Origin: Oscillospiraceae bacterium
Lineage (GTDB): Bacteria > Bacillota > Clostridia > Oscillospirales > Ruminococcaceae
NCBI GenBank assembly: GCA_021199855.1
Contig: JAJQHD010000057.1
Location: 186,001 to 250,000, forward strand
Direction of reading: 5' to 3'
DNA: 64,000 nt
Part shown: piece after piece, positions 1 through 7,803 of the stretch
How the letters are laid out: each line of letters starts with the position of its first letter
Numbering within the stretch: position 1 is the first letter of the stretch
Made by a program: the position numbers and the translations under genes
The notes under the pieces: generated by a model
Seen by the model: only the letters and a program-made list of their open reading frames with translations
The model's database searches: none
What the model was told of the DNA's origin: nothing

Positions 1-570
1 GGGGCGGAATGATGGGCAGACCCACGTCTCAAAGCTCTTGTCGGCGGCAATCTTCTCGTGCCACTCAAGGCTGTCGATAGGATCGTCGGTTGTACCAATC
101 ATTCTGACATTCGAGCGAGAGATGATTCCTCTTGCACTCATTTCTGGGTCTTTAAGCTTCTCGTTGCATAGCTTGTAGACCTCGGGAGCGGTTTCAGCAT
201 TGAGAATACCGTCATAGCCGAAATATCTCTTGAGCTCAAGATGAGTCCAGTGATACATCGGGTTCCCAATAGCTTTTGGAAGTGCTTCGGCAAATCTTAA
301 GAACTTTGTGTAGTCGTCTGCGTCGCCGGTAATCTCGCTTTCAGGTGTCCCGTTAGAACGGATCATACGCCATTTGTAGTGGTCTCCTCCGAGCCATATT
401 TCGGTTATGCTGTCAAAATGCTTGTCCTCGTAAATCTCTTTCGGACTGATGTGGCAGTGGTAGTCGATGATGGGCATATTTTCAGCATAGCTGTGATAAA
501 GGTGCTTCGCGGTCTCTGAGTGAAGCATGAAATCTTCGTTGATAAATGTGTTCGCAAGTAAAGTAGACAT
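1..570 (-). CDS. uxaC: Glucuronate isomerase, N-terminal part (cut by window edge)
   Basis: Reading the minus strand from an ATG at 570 gives 190 open codons running off the window edge. The translation matches the start of glucuronate (uronate) isomerase, which interconverts D-glucuronate/D-fructuronate or D-galacturonate/D-tagaturonate in hexuronate catabolism. The amidohydrolase-type metal motif H-C-H lies at residues 38-40, after the PIIDY stretch, and the conserved sequence around NPMYHWTHLEL is present. The full family length is about 465 residues, so roughly 60% lies outside. It is divergent from the radC-like gene. Family assignment is from recognised sequence and is firm; the exact preferred substrate is not determined. 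Confidence 0.9.
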   Translation of the reverse strand, partial: MSTLLANTFINEDFMLHSETAKHLYHSYAENMPIIDYHCHISPKEIYEDKHFDSITEIWLGGDHYKWRMIRSNGTPESEITGDADDYTKFLRFAEALPKAIGNPMYHWTHLELKRYFGYDGILNAETAPEVYKLCNEKLKDPEMSARGIISRSNVRMIGTTDDPIDSLEWHEKIAADKSFETWVCPSFRP

Positions 571-653
571 GAATGCTGCCTCCGTATCAATTTGTGTTGA
601 GATTATTATACATCAACATTTCCGGTCTTTCAATAGTCGAAAAGAAAAAATAG

Positions 654-682
654 TAGACAAAAAGCTGTAAATGCTTTATAAT
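654..682 (+). promoter_or_regulatory. Sigma-A type promoter for the radC-like gene
   Basis: TAGACA at 654-659 and TATAAT at 677-682 are separated by 17 bp, about 30 bp ahead of the start at 713. The start is preceded by a GGGGG-rich ribosome binding site. Confidence 0.6.
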
Positions 683-712
683 AAAAGGTATCAATAAGCA
701 GGGGGATTCAAA

Positions 713-1417
713 ATGGCAGAAAATATTCATGCAGGTCATCGTCAGCGTCTAAAGGACATCTTCGCATCAGACGGGATAACCGCTCTCACAGATTCAAGAG
801 CTCTGGAAATGCTACTGTTCTATGTGATTCCACGCTCAGACACCTATCCGCTTGCATGTCGGCTTGTAGACACATTTGGAAGCCTTCGCTCAGTTCTGAC
901 GGCATCTCCTGAAGAGTTGAAGACGGTAAACGGCTTCGGCGACAGCGCAGTTCTGTTTTTAGATTTTGTCCATCAGCTCTATGAACGCCTTTCGGAGGAC
1001 GAATTGCGCCAGTATCAGACTCCCGAAGAGATGAGATACAATTCCCCCGATGACCTTTGCAGGTATTTTGTGGACAAGCTTTCCCGCTGTCCTATTGAGC
1101 AGGCATGGCTCGTCTGCTTTGATGACGACATGTACTTCAGGCACGCCTATCTTCTGGGAGAAGGAAACGCGACAACAGTCGTGTTCACTCCTGACAATGT
1201 CATCAAATTCGTCAGAGACTCTGGGTGCAGAATCTGTGCTATAGGGCATAATCACCCGATTGAGGGACCCGACCCGTCAGAAAACGACCGCCGTTCAACA
1301 ATGAAGCTCAAGGCTCTCCTCAGGGAAGAGGGTATAAATCTTATGGAACACGTAATCGTGGGTCAGGGAAAAACAAGGTGCATAGTTTCCGAGGAAATAG
1401 AGCATATGCTTCGCTGA
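713..1417 (+). CDS. RadC/JAB (MPN) domain protein
   Basis: 234 residues. The N-terminal third is helix-hairpin-helix-like and the C-terminal half is a JAB/MPN metalloprotease-like domain. The motif H-N-H-P followed by S and D (HNHP-x6-S-x2-D, near residues 179-192) is the JAMM metal site, so catalytic residues are intact. RadC family members were once thought to act in DNA repair; their biochemical role is still unsettled. It is monocistronic, with its own promoter at 654-682 and no clear link to the neighbouring BlaI locus. Confidence 0.85.
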   Translation: MAENIHAGHRQRLKDIFASDGITALTDSRALEMLLFYVIPRSDTYPLACRLVDTFGSLRSVLTASPEELKTVNGFGDSAVLFLDFVHQLYERLSEDELRQYQTPEEMRYNSPDDLCRYFVDKLSRCPIEQAWLVCFDDDMYFRHAYLLGEGNATTVVFTPDNVIKFVRDSGCRICAIGHNHPIEGPDPSENDRRSTMKLKALLREEGINLMEHVIVGQGKTRCIVSEEIEHMLR

Positions 1418-1476
1418 GAGAGTACTGAGTGGTTTTTAAGACCTTGAAAAAAATTTCCCGAATTGCAAAATTGGTA

Positions 1477-1505
1477 TTGACAATCTGATACGATTGATGT
1501 AGAAT
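1477..1505 (+). promoter_or_regulatory. Promoter of the blaI-M56 operon
   Basis: TTGACA at 1477-1482 and TAGAAT at 1500-1505 with 17-bp spacing. The perfect dyad at 1509-1522 lies just downstream, over the expected start of transcription. Confidence 0.7.
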
Positions 1506-1508
1506 ATA

Positions 1509-1522
1509 AGTGTAGCTACACT
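1509..1522 (+). promoter_or_regulatory. BlaI/MecI-type operator dyad
   Basis: AGTGTAGCTACACT is a perfect 14-bp palindrome overlapping the expected +1. It contains the TGTA/TACA half-sites typical of BlaI/MecI/CopY operators. The first gene of the operon encodes a BlaI-type repressor, so autoregulation is the simple inference. Confidence 0.65.
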
Positions 1523-1556
1523 ATAAATTTAGAATTATTATCAGGAGGAAATCACA

Positions 1557-1913
1557 ATGGTAAGATTCACAGACGCAGAACTCAAGGTTATGAACGTAAT
1601 ATGGCATGATGGTGACTGTCCTGCAACCCACATTGCCGATGTTATGGCTGAAACAACCGGCTGGCACATCAACACCACCTATACAATCATCCACAAGTGC
1701 ATTGAAAAGGGTGCTATTGAGAGAAGAAATCCGAAGTTCATCTGCCACGCAAAGGTTACTCAGGAAGAAGCTCAGGCTGACATGACCGAGGACTTTGTCA
1801 ACAAGCTTTATGATGGCTCCCGTAACAATCTGTTTGCCGCACTTCTTAGCAAGGATTCCCTCAGTGACGAGCAGATAGCAAAGCTCCGTGAAATCGTCTC
1901 GGAGATGGAGTAA
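1557..1913 (+). CDS. blaI: BlaI/MecI/CopY family transcriptional repressor
   Basis: 118 residues, the usual length for the family. The N-terminal winged helix (DAELKVMNVIW, later TTYTIIHKCIEKG) is typical, followed by a C-terminal dimerisation helix region. The start has a strong AGGAGG site. In the family, the repressor dimer is cleaved or released after an M56 (BlaR1/MecR1-like) membrane peptidase senses an extracellular ligand. The M56 gene begins 3 nt after this stop, which fits. The ligand here need not be a beta-lactam; no beta-lactamase gene is adjacent. Confidence 0.88.
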   Translation: MVRFTDAELKVMNVIWHDGDCPATHIADVMAETTGWHINTTYTIIHKCIEKGAIERRNPKFICHAKVTQEEAQADMTEDFVNKLYDGSRNNLFAALLSKDSLSDEQIAKLREIVSEME

Positions 1914-1915
1914 TA

Positions 1916-3343
1916 ATGACCCTCATAGAAATGACCCTGTCGGGAGGAATCCTGATTCTTCTAGTCCTCCTGATAAGGGCAATTTTCCTGAATCGTCTAC
2001 CAAAAACTGCGTTTATAGTTATGTGGGCGGTGGTTTTGCTTCGTCTTCTGGTGTCTGTAAGCTTTGTTGAGCTCTTAAGCACAACCGAGACTGAAGCCTC
2101 CGTCGCTGAGAGCATCACTATAGCCGAAAAAGCTGAGACTTCGCCTAATATCACAACGGTTAAAGAAACCTATACTTTCGAGGACGTCGTCGCCACAGCA
2201 GAAGCCTCCCATCAGGCAGACGTGCTAAGAATAGTCTGGCTCACCGGAGCAATCCTCTGTGCCATAATTCTCACCACGCTCTACATACTCAATATCCGCA
2301 GATTCCAGCGTTCTGAGAACCTGGAAAGCGACTTCATATCATCATTCCAGAGCTCAAATAAGCTGAGACGCACAGTTACAGTCAGATTGAGCGACAAGAC
2401 CACCATGCCATTGACGTATGGCATAATCCACCCGGTGATTCTGTTGCCGATGGGCATGGATTTATCTGATGAGAAGAAACTAAAATACGTTCTCATGCAC
2501 GAATACATCCACATCCGCAAGCTTGACAACCTACTGAAAGGCGTTTCAAGTGTCGTAGTGTGCATCCATTGGTTCAACCCACTTGTGTGGGTGATGAACA
2601 GATTCCTGTCGAGAGATATCGAGCTCAGATGCGACGAAACGCTTCTCAGTCAGTGTGATACTGATTGCCGGGCAGACTATGCTCTCACGCTCATAGATCT
2701 CGAAGACAAACGTCGTTGTTATGCTTTCGGAACTGCCTTCGCAAAAGAGCCCTCCGAAGAGCGTATAACAGCCATCATGAAGTTCAAGCCGACTTCAATT
2801 TGCAGTATTGCTATAGCCGCAGTTCTGATTATAGTCATAGTAGCCCTTGCTTTCACCGGCAATTTTGGCGCAAAAACGTCCTCAGACGAAATCACACATG
2901 CTGAAATCGTCTCGCTTTTAGATGACTATTTCGACTGGGTATATCTCGCAAAGTTCTCAGCTCCCGATGTCGACACGACCGACATATGCGTGGTTGCCGG
3001 TACGACCTATTACCGGGTTTTAGACGAAGAATTCGACACTTGGGAAGAAGTAGTTGACTATGCCTCGGGCATCTTCTGTGGAGAAATGTCGGCATACGAG
3101 GACAGCGGTGAATGGTCTGGCTACTTGGATATTGACGGCGTCGCCTACAACTGCAATATAGTCAGTCCGAACGGCGACTATCCCTACACCGACGAATACT
3201 CTTATGAAATCCTGAAAAACACCGATGGCAGAGCCCTCATCAGCATTGACAATCCGAGTTCAACCGGCGAGAGCCAATACCACAACGTCTTCACTTTCTC
3301 ACTCACCGAGAACGGCTGGCGCATCGGCGACGACTATTACTAA
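1916..3343 (+). CDS. M56 family (BlaR1-like) membrane metallopeptidase with sensor domain, copy 1
   Basis: 475 residues. There are N-terminal membrane helices, a cytoplasmic zinc peptidase domain with HEYIH (residues 195-199) and the later ERRCDE-like segment (IELRCDE), a last membrane helix near residue 300, then an extracellular domain of about 160 residues. That sensor domain is not the penicillin-binding type; it carries a TWEEVVDYASGIFCGEM segment also seen in the next gene. The start lies 3 nt after blaI, with its ribosome site inside the blaI end, suggesting translational coupling. Role inferred: ligand-triggered proteolysis that relieves BlaI repression. The peptidase-domain DNA is nearly identical to the second copy at 3902. 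Confidence 0.85.
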   Translation: MTLIEMTLSGGILILLVLLIRAIFLNRLPKTAFIVMWAVVLLRLLVSVSFVELLSTTETEASVAESITIAEKAETSPNITTVKETYTFEDVVATAEASHQADVLRIVWLTGAILCAIILTTLYILNIRRFQRSENLESDFISSFQSSNKLRRTVTVRLSDKTTMPLTYGIIHPVILLPMGMDLSDEKKLKYVLMHEYIHIRKLDNLLKGVSSVVVCIHWFNPLVWVMNRFLSRDIELRCDETLLSQCDTDCRADYALTLIDLEDKRRCYAFGTAFAKEPSEERITAIMKFKPTSICSIAIAAVLIIVIVALAFTGNFGAKTSSDEITHAEIVSLLDDYFDWVYLAKFSAPDVDTTDICVVAGTTYYRVLDEEFDTWEEVVDYASGIFCGEMSAYEDSGEWSGYLDIDGVAYNCNIVSPNGDYPYTDEYSYEILKNTDGRALISIDNPSSTGESQYHNVFTFSLTENGWRIGDDYY

Positions 3344-3361
3344 AAGAAAGAAGGAATCATT

Positions 3362-3886
3362 ATGAAGAAACTAATTTGTACACTTTTGGCACTTACCATG
3401 CTTTTAACACTCTGCTCCTGCGGGACAATCGAAACAACCACTGACGATATCATCACCGACGAGGAGATAGTCGCCCTCATAGATGGCGATATCCAGATTG
3501 GCAAGTACCTATATGTATACTGCCCGAGCACCGACTGGGACAATTCAGTTGAGTATGAGGGAAAGATATGGCATCCCGTTGTTCAGGAGGGATTTGAAAC
3601 ATGGGACGAATGGGAGGCTTACATTCGCTCAATCTATTGCGGAGAATGGGCAGAATATGCACTCACCAATGAGAGCTATAAAAACATTGACGGCAAGCTC
3701 TACTGCGATGGCGGTGAAAGAGGCTACGACCTTTCGGATGACTATGTCTATGAGATTCTTGAAAACGGCGATGGCGAAGCAAAAGTAAATGTGACTAACC
3801 CCGGCATCGACGGCGACTTTGCACAGGAATACACTCTTATAACGACCCTTACCGACGACGGCTGGCGCGTCAGCGGACGGGAATAA
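3362..3886 (+). CDS. Secreted lipoprotein resembling the M56 copy 1 sensor domain
   Basis: 174 residues with a classical lipoprotein signal; the lipobox cysteine is in LCSCG near residue 20. The mature part aligns by eye with the extracellular domain of the preceding M56 protein: both have a YY/WHPV-like start, F-x-TW-x-E, a Y-CGE segment, then an IDG..Y.C block and a final DDGWR/ENGWR motif. It is thus a free, lipid-anchored version of the receptor sensor domain, cotranscribed with both receptors. It could be a ligand decoy, co-receptor or adaptor. An IseA-like fold is possible but I cannot confirm it. Confidence 0.7.
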   Translation: MKKLICTLLALTMLLTLCSCGTIETTTDDIITDEEIVALIDGDIQIGKYLYVYCPSTDWDNSVEYEGKIWHPVVQEGFETWDEWEAYIRSIYCGEWAEYALTNESYKNIDGKLYCDGGERGYDLSDDYVYEILENGDGEAKVNVTNPGIDGDFAQEYTLITTLTDDGWRVSGRE

Positions 3887-3901
3887 AGGAGAAATAAAAC
3901 T

Positions 3902-5596
3902 ATGCCAATCCTCCTCGAAATGACTTTGACGGGCGGAGTACTGATACTGTTAGTGCTCCTACTGCGGACAATATTTCTGAACCGTCTTCCTAAAACGGCT
4001 TTTATCGTGATGTGGGCGGTAGTGCTCTTGCGGCTCCTGGTTCCCGTGAGCTTTTTCGGGACGACTGCTGAAGAGACTTTAGCCGATAATTCCGGAGTTT
4101 ACGCTATCGAAGCTGTCACTCCTGCGGAAGAACCTGAAGTCACTAACAGCGTGATAGCTCTTGACAGCTATGAAGCCGGCTCTGAAACTGTGGCAGACAC
4201 CACAGGGCAGGTTGATGTCTTCAGAATGGTCTGGCTCACAGGTGCAGTTATCTGCGCCGTGGCTCTTGTGCTCTCATATATCCTGAGCTTCCGCAGATTC
4301 AGTAGGTCAGAGAATCTGGAATCTGACTTCATAGCCTCTTTCCAGAGCTCAAATAAGCTTCGCAGAACAGTCACAGTCAGATTGAGCGACAAGACCACCA
4401 CGCCATTGACGTATGGCATAATCCACCCGGTGATTCTGTTGCCGATGAGCATGGACTTGTCCGACCAAAAGCAACTGAAATACGTCCTCATGCACGAATA
4501 CATCCACATCCGCAAGCTTGACAACCTCCTGAAAGGCATATCAAGCGCGGCGGTGTGCATCCATTGGTTCAATCCGCTTGTGTGGGTGATGAATAAGTTT
4601 CTTTCGAGAGATATTGAGCTCAGATGCGACGAAACGCTTCTGAAGCATTGTGAGGGAGACTGCCGGGCGGAGTACGCGCTTACTCTGATAGATCTTGAGG
4701 ATAAGCGGAGGAGAAGCTTTGCTGTAGGAACGGCTTTCGCCAAAGAGCCAGCCGAAGAGAGAATCACAGCCATCATGAAGTATCGCAGGGCAACGCCTCT
4801 GTCAGCCATAGCAATGGTTCTCTGCATAACCATGCTCTGTGCGGCATTAGTAGGCTGTGGAGCAGTAGGAGCAACTGAAACGGCAACAAAAACATCAGGC
4901 ACCGAAACCGAGCTTTCAGCTGTCGCCACTGCTACATCAGTAGCTTCGGCAACAGCAGAAGCTATCGCCGAAACTTCAGCCGGCTCCACCATCATCCTGA
5001 ACTCCAAAGAAACCGACACGCTTAATATCAATGTCAACGTGCTTATTTCAGCAAATGTTGGGGACTGCGACTTCGATAGCATCGAACACACGACAACTCT
5101 TCCCGACGGCTTGTATTTCAAGAACGGCATCCTCTATAACGCTGACGGAGGAATAGAGGGCAAGCTCAAATCCGGCGACGAAAATATGGTAATCGACGGC
5201 ACCGGTGATGCCGCTGAGGGCTATATGTTTGTCATAATCGATCTCAAGGTCAAGAGCTCAGACACGACCGACGCACATGAAGATGCGGAAGAATTCGCAG
5301 AGAAATATGTCTTTGATGAAGAGGCAAACAGCTATACTTTCTACGTCGACAATTACACAGCATGTTATCCGATATATGAAAGTGTATCGCCGTCAGATGT
5401 AAATTCTGTGACGGTATACCACCTGACAAGTCAGACCGATTCAAGCATGATAGAAGTAGAGACGGAATCCGGAGATACAACCTACGCAATTGGTTACCAG
5501 ACTTCGGACGAATCATCCCTGAGCGTCAGAGTGATATATGTCGTCCCCAAGGATTCTACGAATATCTGCCTGTATTTCAGTGATAGTTATAGATGA
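3902..5596 (+). CDS. M56 family (BlaR1-like) membrane metallopeptidase, copy 2 with a different sensor
   Basis: 564 residues. Same architecture as the gene at 1916: membrane helices, zinc peptidase domain with HEYIH at residues 198-202 and IELRCDE, and a last membrane helix near residue 305. The extracellular part of about 250 residues is unrelated to that of copy 1: an Ala/Thr/Ser-rich linker followed by a mostly beta-looking domain of unknown type. The peptidase-coding DNA (about 4340-4650) differs from 2340-2650 at very few positions, indicating recent duplication or gene conversion. A cysteine in VGCG after the last helix resembles a lipobox but is internal. It probably shares the BlaI repressor with copy 1. 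Confidence 0.82.
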   Translation: MPILLEMTLTGGVLILLVLLLRTIFLNRLPKTAFIVMWAVVLLRLLVPVSFFGTTAEETLADNSGVYAIEAVTPAEEPEVTNSVIALDSYEAGSETVADTTGQVDVFRMVWLTGAVICAVALVLSYILSFRRFSRSENLESDFIASFQSSNKLRRTVTVRLSDKTTTPLTYGIIHPVILLPMSMDLSDQKQLKYVLMHEYIHIRKLDNLLKGISSAAVCIHWFNPLVWVMNKFLSRDIELRCDETLLKHCEGDCRAEYALTLIDLEDKRRRSFAVGTAFAKEPAEERITAIMKYRRATPLSAIAMVLCITMLCAALVGCGAVGATETATKTSGTETELSAVATATSVASATAEAIAETSAGSTIILNSKETDTLNINVNVLISANVGDCDFDSIEHTTTLPDGLYFKNGILYNADGGIEGKLKSGDENMVIDGTGDAAEGYMFVIIDLKVKSSDTTDAHEDAEEFAEKYVFDEEANSYTFYVDNYTACYPIYESVSPSDVNSVTVYHLTSQTDSSMIEVETESGDTTYAIGYQTSDESSLSVRVIYVVPKDSTNICLYFSDSYR

Positions 5597-5625
5597 GGCG
5601 ACATAATGTATAATTTATGAGGCTT

Positions 5626-5668
5626 AAAAAGCTCGAAATTTGTCAAAGTATACAAAGTTGAGCTTTTT
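5626..5668 (+). terminator. Intrinsic terminator of the blaI-M56 operon
   Basis: AAAAAGCTC (5626-5634) pairs with GAGCTTTTT (5660-5668), with a further TTGT/ACAA pairing in the loop. The T-rich 3' arm fits a terminator. Confidence 0.6.
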
Positions 5669-5919
5669 CTTCAAAAAGCCTGTCACCAACGGCGCCAAAA
5701 AAGCGTCTATACTAGTGAGAACACAAGAACACGAGTTAGAACAGGGAAAAAGGAGAAATTTAATCTTATACCTCAGGTTCCGGCATGGGTCATCTCGTGC
5801 CGGAACGGTGTACCTCCAATACACTAAAAAAGCTATCTCCTTTACGTTTATGCCAACCTGCATCCACCGCCCACCCGGGCGGCTGGCAAGGGCGGCGATT
5901 TTTTATGCCTGAGCTTCTA
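5669..5919 (+). other. Gene-free stretch with two strong hairpins; possible small RNA
   Basis: The region 5597-5974 has no convincing gene; the open frames on both strands match no family I know. It contains a perfect 9-bp hairpin GTTCCGGCA/TGCCGGAAC (5777-5785 with 5798-5806). Downstream, CCGCCC (5867-5872) can pair with either of two GGGCGG copies (5877-5882 or 5890-5895), the second followed by T6 at 5899-5904, like a terminator. This could be a short structured RNA or an untranslated leader. No known riboswitch class was recognised. Confidence 0.3.
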
Positions 5920-5948
5920 TTGACGTCAATCGTCGGATGTGATATAAT
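5920..5948 (+). promoter_or_regulatory. Promoter of the DUF4160/DUF2442 pair
   Basis: TTGACG (5920-5925), 17-bp spacer, TATAAT (5943-5948), then an AGGAGGT ribosome site ahead of the start at 5975. Confidence 0.7.
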
Positions 5949-5974
5949 ATAATCGTAGTCAGGAGGTAACGCCA

Positions 5975-6235
5975 ATGCCAGCGATTTCAATGTTTTACGG
6001 AATTATAATCAGAATGTACAACAACGGCGAGCACAATCCGCCACACTTTCATGCTTCATACCAAGGCTATAACGCAGTCTTCAATATGGACGGCGAATTG
6101 ACGCAGGGTGATATGCCCAAGCCACAGAGGAAGTATATTGCCGCTTGGGCGGAGCTCCACAAGGATGAGCTTATAGCCAACTGGGAGCTTGCAATGAGCG
6201 AACAGCCTCTTTACAAAATCGAACCATTAAGATAA
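5975..6235 (+). CDS. DUF4160 family protein (putative toxin of a two-gene module)
   Basis: 86 residues. The signature MYNNGEHNPPHFHA-type segment near the N-terminus is characteristic of DUF4160 proteins. A DUF2442 gene follows 39 nt downstream, a frequent pairing that has been interpreted as a toxin-antitoxin-like module. The biochemical activity is unknown. It has its own promoter and ribosome site, and the pair is closed by a terminator at 6539. Confidence 0.75.
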   Translation: MPAISMFYGIIIRMYNNGEHNPPHFHASYQGYNAVFNMDGELTQGDMPKPQRKYIAAWAELHKDELIANWELAMSEQPLYKIEPLR

Positions 6236-6274
6236 TCCGGTATTTCTATTGCTACAGAAAGGAGAATCGGTAGT

Positions 6275-6526
6275 ATGAACACGCCAATTTGGGTAGTCAG
6301 AAAAGTTCAGGCAAACAGCGATTACACCTTGTTTATAACCTTTGCGGACGGCAAAGAGGGCTTATATGATGCCAAGCCGCTTCTTGAGAAGAGCATTTAT
6401 TCTCAGCTTAGAAGTCTGCCGTTTTTCCTCGGGGCGAAAGCCGAGTGCGGGACGGTCGTCTGGAATGACGACATAGACATCGCACCGGAACACTTGTATG
6501 AATGCAGTGTGCCCATTAAGTCTTGA
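6275..6526 (+). CDS. DUF2442 family protein (putative antitoxin partner)
   Basis: 83 residues, beginning with PIWVVRKVQANSDYTLFITF, typical of the DUF2442 fold, which is often encoded beside DUF4160. It follows the DUF4160 gene with a GAAAGGAG ribosome site. The role as partner or antitoxin is inferred only from the pairing; the order (putative toxin first) is less common for classical type II systems. Confidence 0.72.
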   Translation: MNTPIWVVRKVQANSDYTLFITFADGKEGLYDAKPLLEKSIYSQLRSLPFFLGAKAECGTVVWNDDIDIAPEHLYECSVPIKS

Positions 6527-6538
6527 ATATTATAGAAA

Positions 6539-6561
6539 CCGCTCGAAAGGGCGGCTTTTTT
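6539..6561 (+). terminator. Intrinsic terminator after the DUF4160/DUF2442 pair
   Basis: CCGCTC-GAAA-GGGCGG stem-loop (6539-6554) followed by a run of six T. Confidence 0.85.
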
Positions 6562-6615
6562 CTTCGCATTTATGCGCATCGCATTCATGCGCGTGCACAA
6601 CATCCCATCTTGTCT

Positions 6616-6624
6616 CATACTATA
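6616..6624 (+). promoter_or_regulatory. Mother-cell sigma (E/K) -10 element for cotJABC
   Basis: CATACTATA matches the CATANNNTA -10 consensus of sigma-E/sigma-K promoters, about 50 bp upstream of cotJA. The -35 is weak (an AC 17 bp upstream), as is usual for sigma-K. No sigma-A promoter is evident here. Confidence 0.5.
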
Positions 6625-6674
6625 AACAGAGGCTCGCCTTTGGGTGGGCTTCAATAAGAATAAGGAGATACAAG

Positions 6675-6902
6675 ATGAAACTTACTAATATACTCAGCAC
6701 AACCGATTGCTGTGACGCTTCCGACAGCCCGTCTCTTGACTGCAAACAGCCGACGACGTCTCTGCCGGCAAGCACGCCCATCGGGATGCTCTATGTGCCT
6801 TATCAGTCGTGGCAGAAGGTCTATGAGCCACAGGTCGGACTGCCTCGGGGCACCATCTTTGAAGAGCTTGACAAGCCGTTTATAGGGGAGAGAACGATAT
6901 GA
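6675..6902 (+). CDS. cotJA: Spore coat-associated protein CotJA
   Basis: 75 residues from an ATG at 6675 preceded by AAGGAGAT; the frame is open further upstream but lacks a ribosome site there. The segment PIGMLYVPYQSW-Q-VYEP is the CotJA signature. In Bacillus, cotJA-B-C is made in the mother cell and the products join the spore coat. The gene overlaps cotJB by 4 nt (ATGA), consistent with coupling. Confidence 0.85.
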   Translation: MKLTNILSTTDCCDASDSPSLDCKQPTTSLPASTPIGMLYVPYQSWQKVYEPQVGLPRGTIFEELDKPFIGERTI

Positions 6903-7159
6903 GTAATACTAATCCGCTTAAGTATGTACAGCAGTACTCTTTTGCAGTTCTGGAGGCACAGCTCTACCTCGACTCTCATCCGGACTGCGCCGATGCTCTA
7001 AGCTACTACAACAAGTACAAGAAGCTTTACGAAGAAGCAAAAGCCGACTACGAGGCGACCTATGGACCTCTGACTGCCGATTCAAGTGCAAACGACGAAT
7101 GCTGGCAATGGGTCAAGGCTCCATGGCCTTGGGAACTTTCGGCTAACGAGGAGGTGTGA
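6899..7159 (+). CDS. cotJB: Spore coat protein CotJB
   Basis: 86 residues; the middle helix segment (AQLYLDSHPDCADALSYY) and the Trp-rich end WVKAPWPWE match CotJB. It sits between cotJA and cotJC with a 4-nt overlap on one side and a 3-nt gap on the other, the standard operon order. It is expected in the spore coat together with CotJC. Confidence 0.88.
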   Translation: MSNTNPLKYVQQYSFAVLEAQLYLDSHPDCADALSYYNKYKKLYEEAKADYEATYGPLTADSSANDECWQWVKAPWPWELSANEEV

Positions 7160-7162
7160 GAC

Positions 7163-7759
7163 ATGTGGCAATATGAAAAGAAACTGCAGTATCCCGTCAA
7201 GATAGCAAATCCCGATCCTGCGGCGGCGAAGATAATAATCTCGCAGTTCGGCGGACCGGACGGCGAGCTCAACGCTTCGATGCGCTATCTCTCCCAGAGA
7301 TACACCGCACCCTGCCCGGAGGTCAAGGCAATCTTAAACGACATCGGGACAGAGGAGCTTGGTCACATGGAAATGATCTGCGCCATCATCTACCAGCTGA
7401 CGAAGAACCTCACCCCGAAGGAAATCAAGGAATCCGGCTTCGACACCTATTTCGTCGACCACACGACCGGACTTTATCCGATAGCCGCTTCCGGAACGCC
7501 CTTCTCGGCAGAGCTCTTCCAGTCGACAGGTGACCCGATCGCTGACCTGTCGGAAGACCTTGCAGCTGAGCAGAAGGCTCGCCTGACCTATGACAACATC
7601 CTCAGGCTTGTTGATGACCCGGACGTCAGAGACGTAATCAAGTTCCTCCGCCAGCGCGAGATAGTCCACTTCCAGCGCTTTGGTGAAGCGATGCGTCTGG
7701 TTACAGATCAGCTCGATTCAAAGAACTTCTACGCATTCAACCCAAGCTTTGACAAGTGA
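7163..7759 (+). CDS. cotJC: Spore coat CotJC / manganese catalase-like protein
   Basis: 198 residues. A ferritin-like four-helix protein of the Mn-catalase family: the metal-ligand helices GTEELGHMEM (residues 67-76) and REIVHFQRFGEA are intact, with a second acidic helix (SEDLAAEQKAR). CotJC proteins are coat components and may remove hydrogen peroxide. It is the last gene of the cotJ operon, followed by a strong terminator. Confidence 0.9.
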   Translation: MWQYEKKLQYPVKIANPDPAAAKIIISQFGGPDGELNASMRYLSQRYTAPCPEVKAILNDIGTEELGHMEMICAIIYQLTKNLTPKEIKESGFDTYFVDHTTGLYPIAASGTPFSAELFQSTGDPIADLSEDLAAEQKARLTYDNILRLVDDPDVRDVIKFLRQREIVHFQRFGEAMRLVTDQLDSKNFYAFNPSFDK

Positions 7760-7773
7760 TTTTTTTACAAAGT

Positions 7774-7803
7774 CCCCATTGGAAACAGTGGGGATTTTCT
7801 TTT
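7774..7803 (+). terminator. Intrinsic terminator of cotJABC
   Basis: CCCCATTG-GAAA-CAGTGGGG (7774-7793), an 8-bp stem with a GAAA loop, followed by ATTTTCTTTT. Confidence 0.85.

Noticed and set aside
4168-5130. 320-codon minus-strand frame inside the second M56 gene
   Set aside because: Mirror frame of a conserved gene; composition Ser/Val-rich without any domain.
5624-5912. Open frames on both strands between the M56 operon and DUF4160
   Set aside because: No family resemblance, no ribosome site, and overlap with hairpins and terminators.
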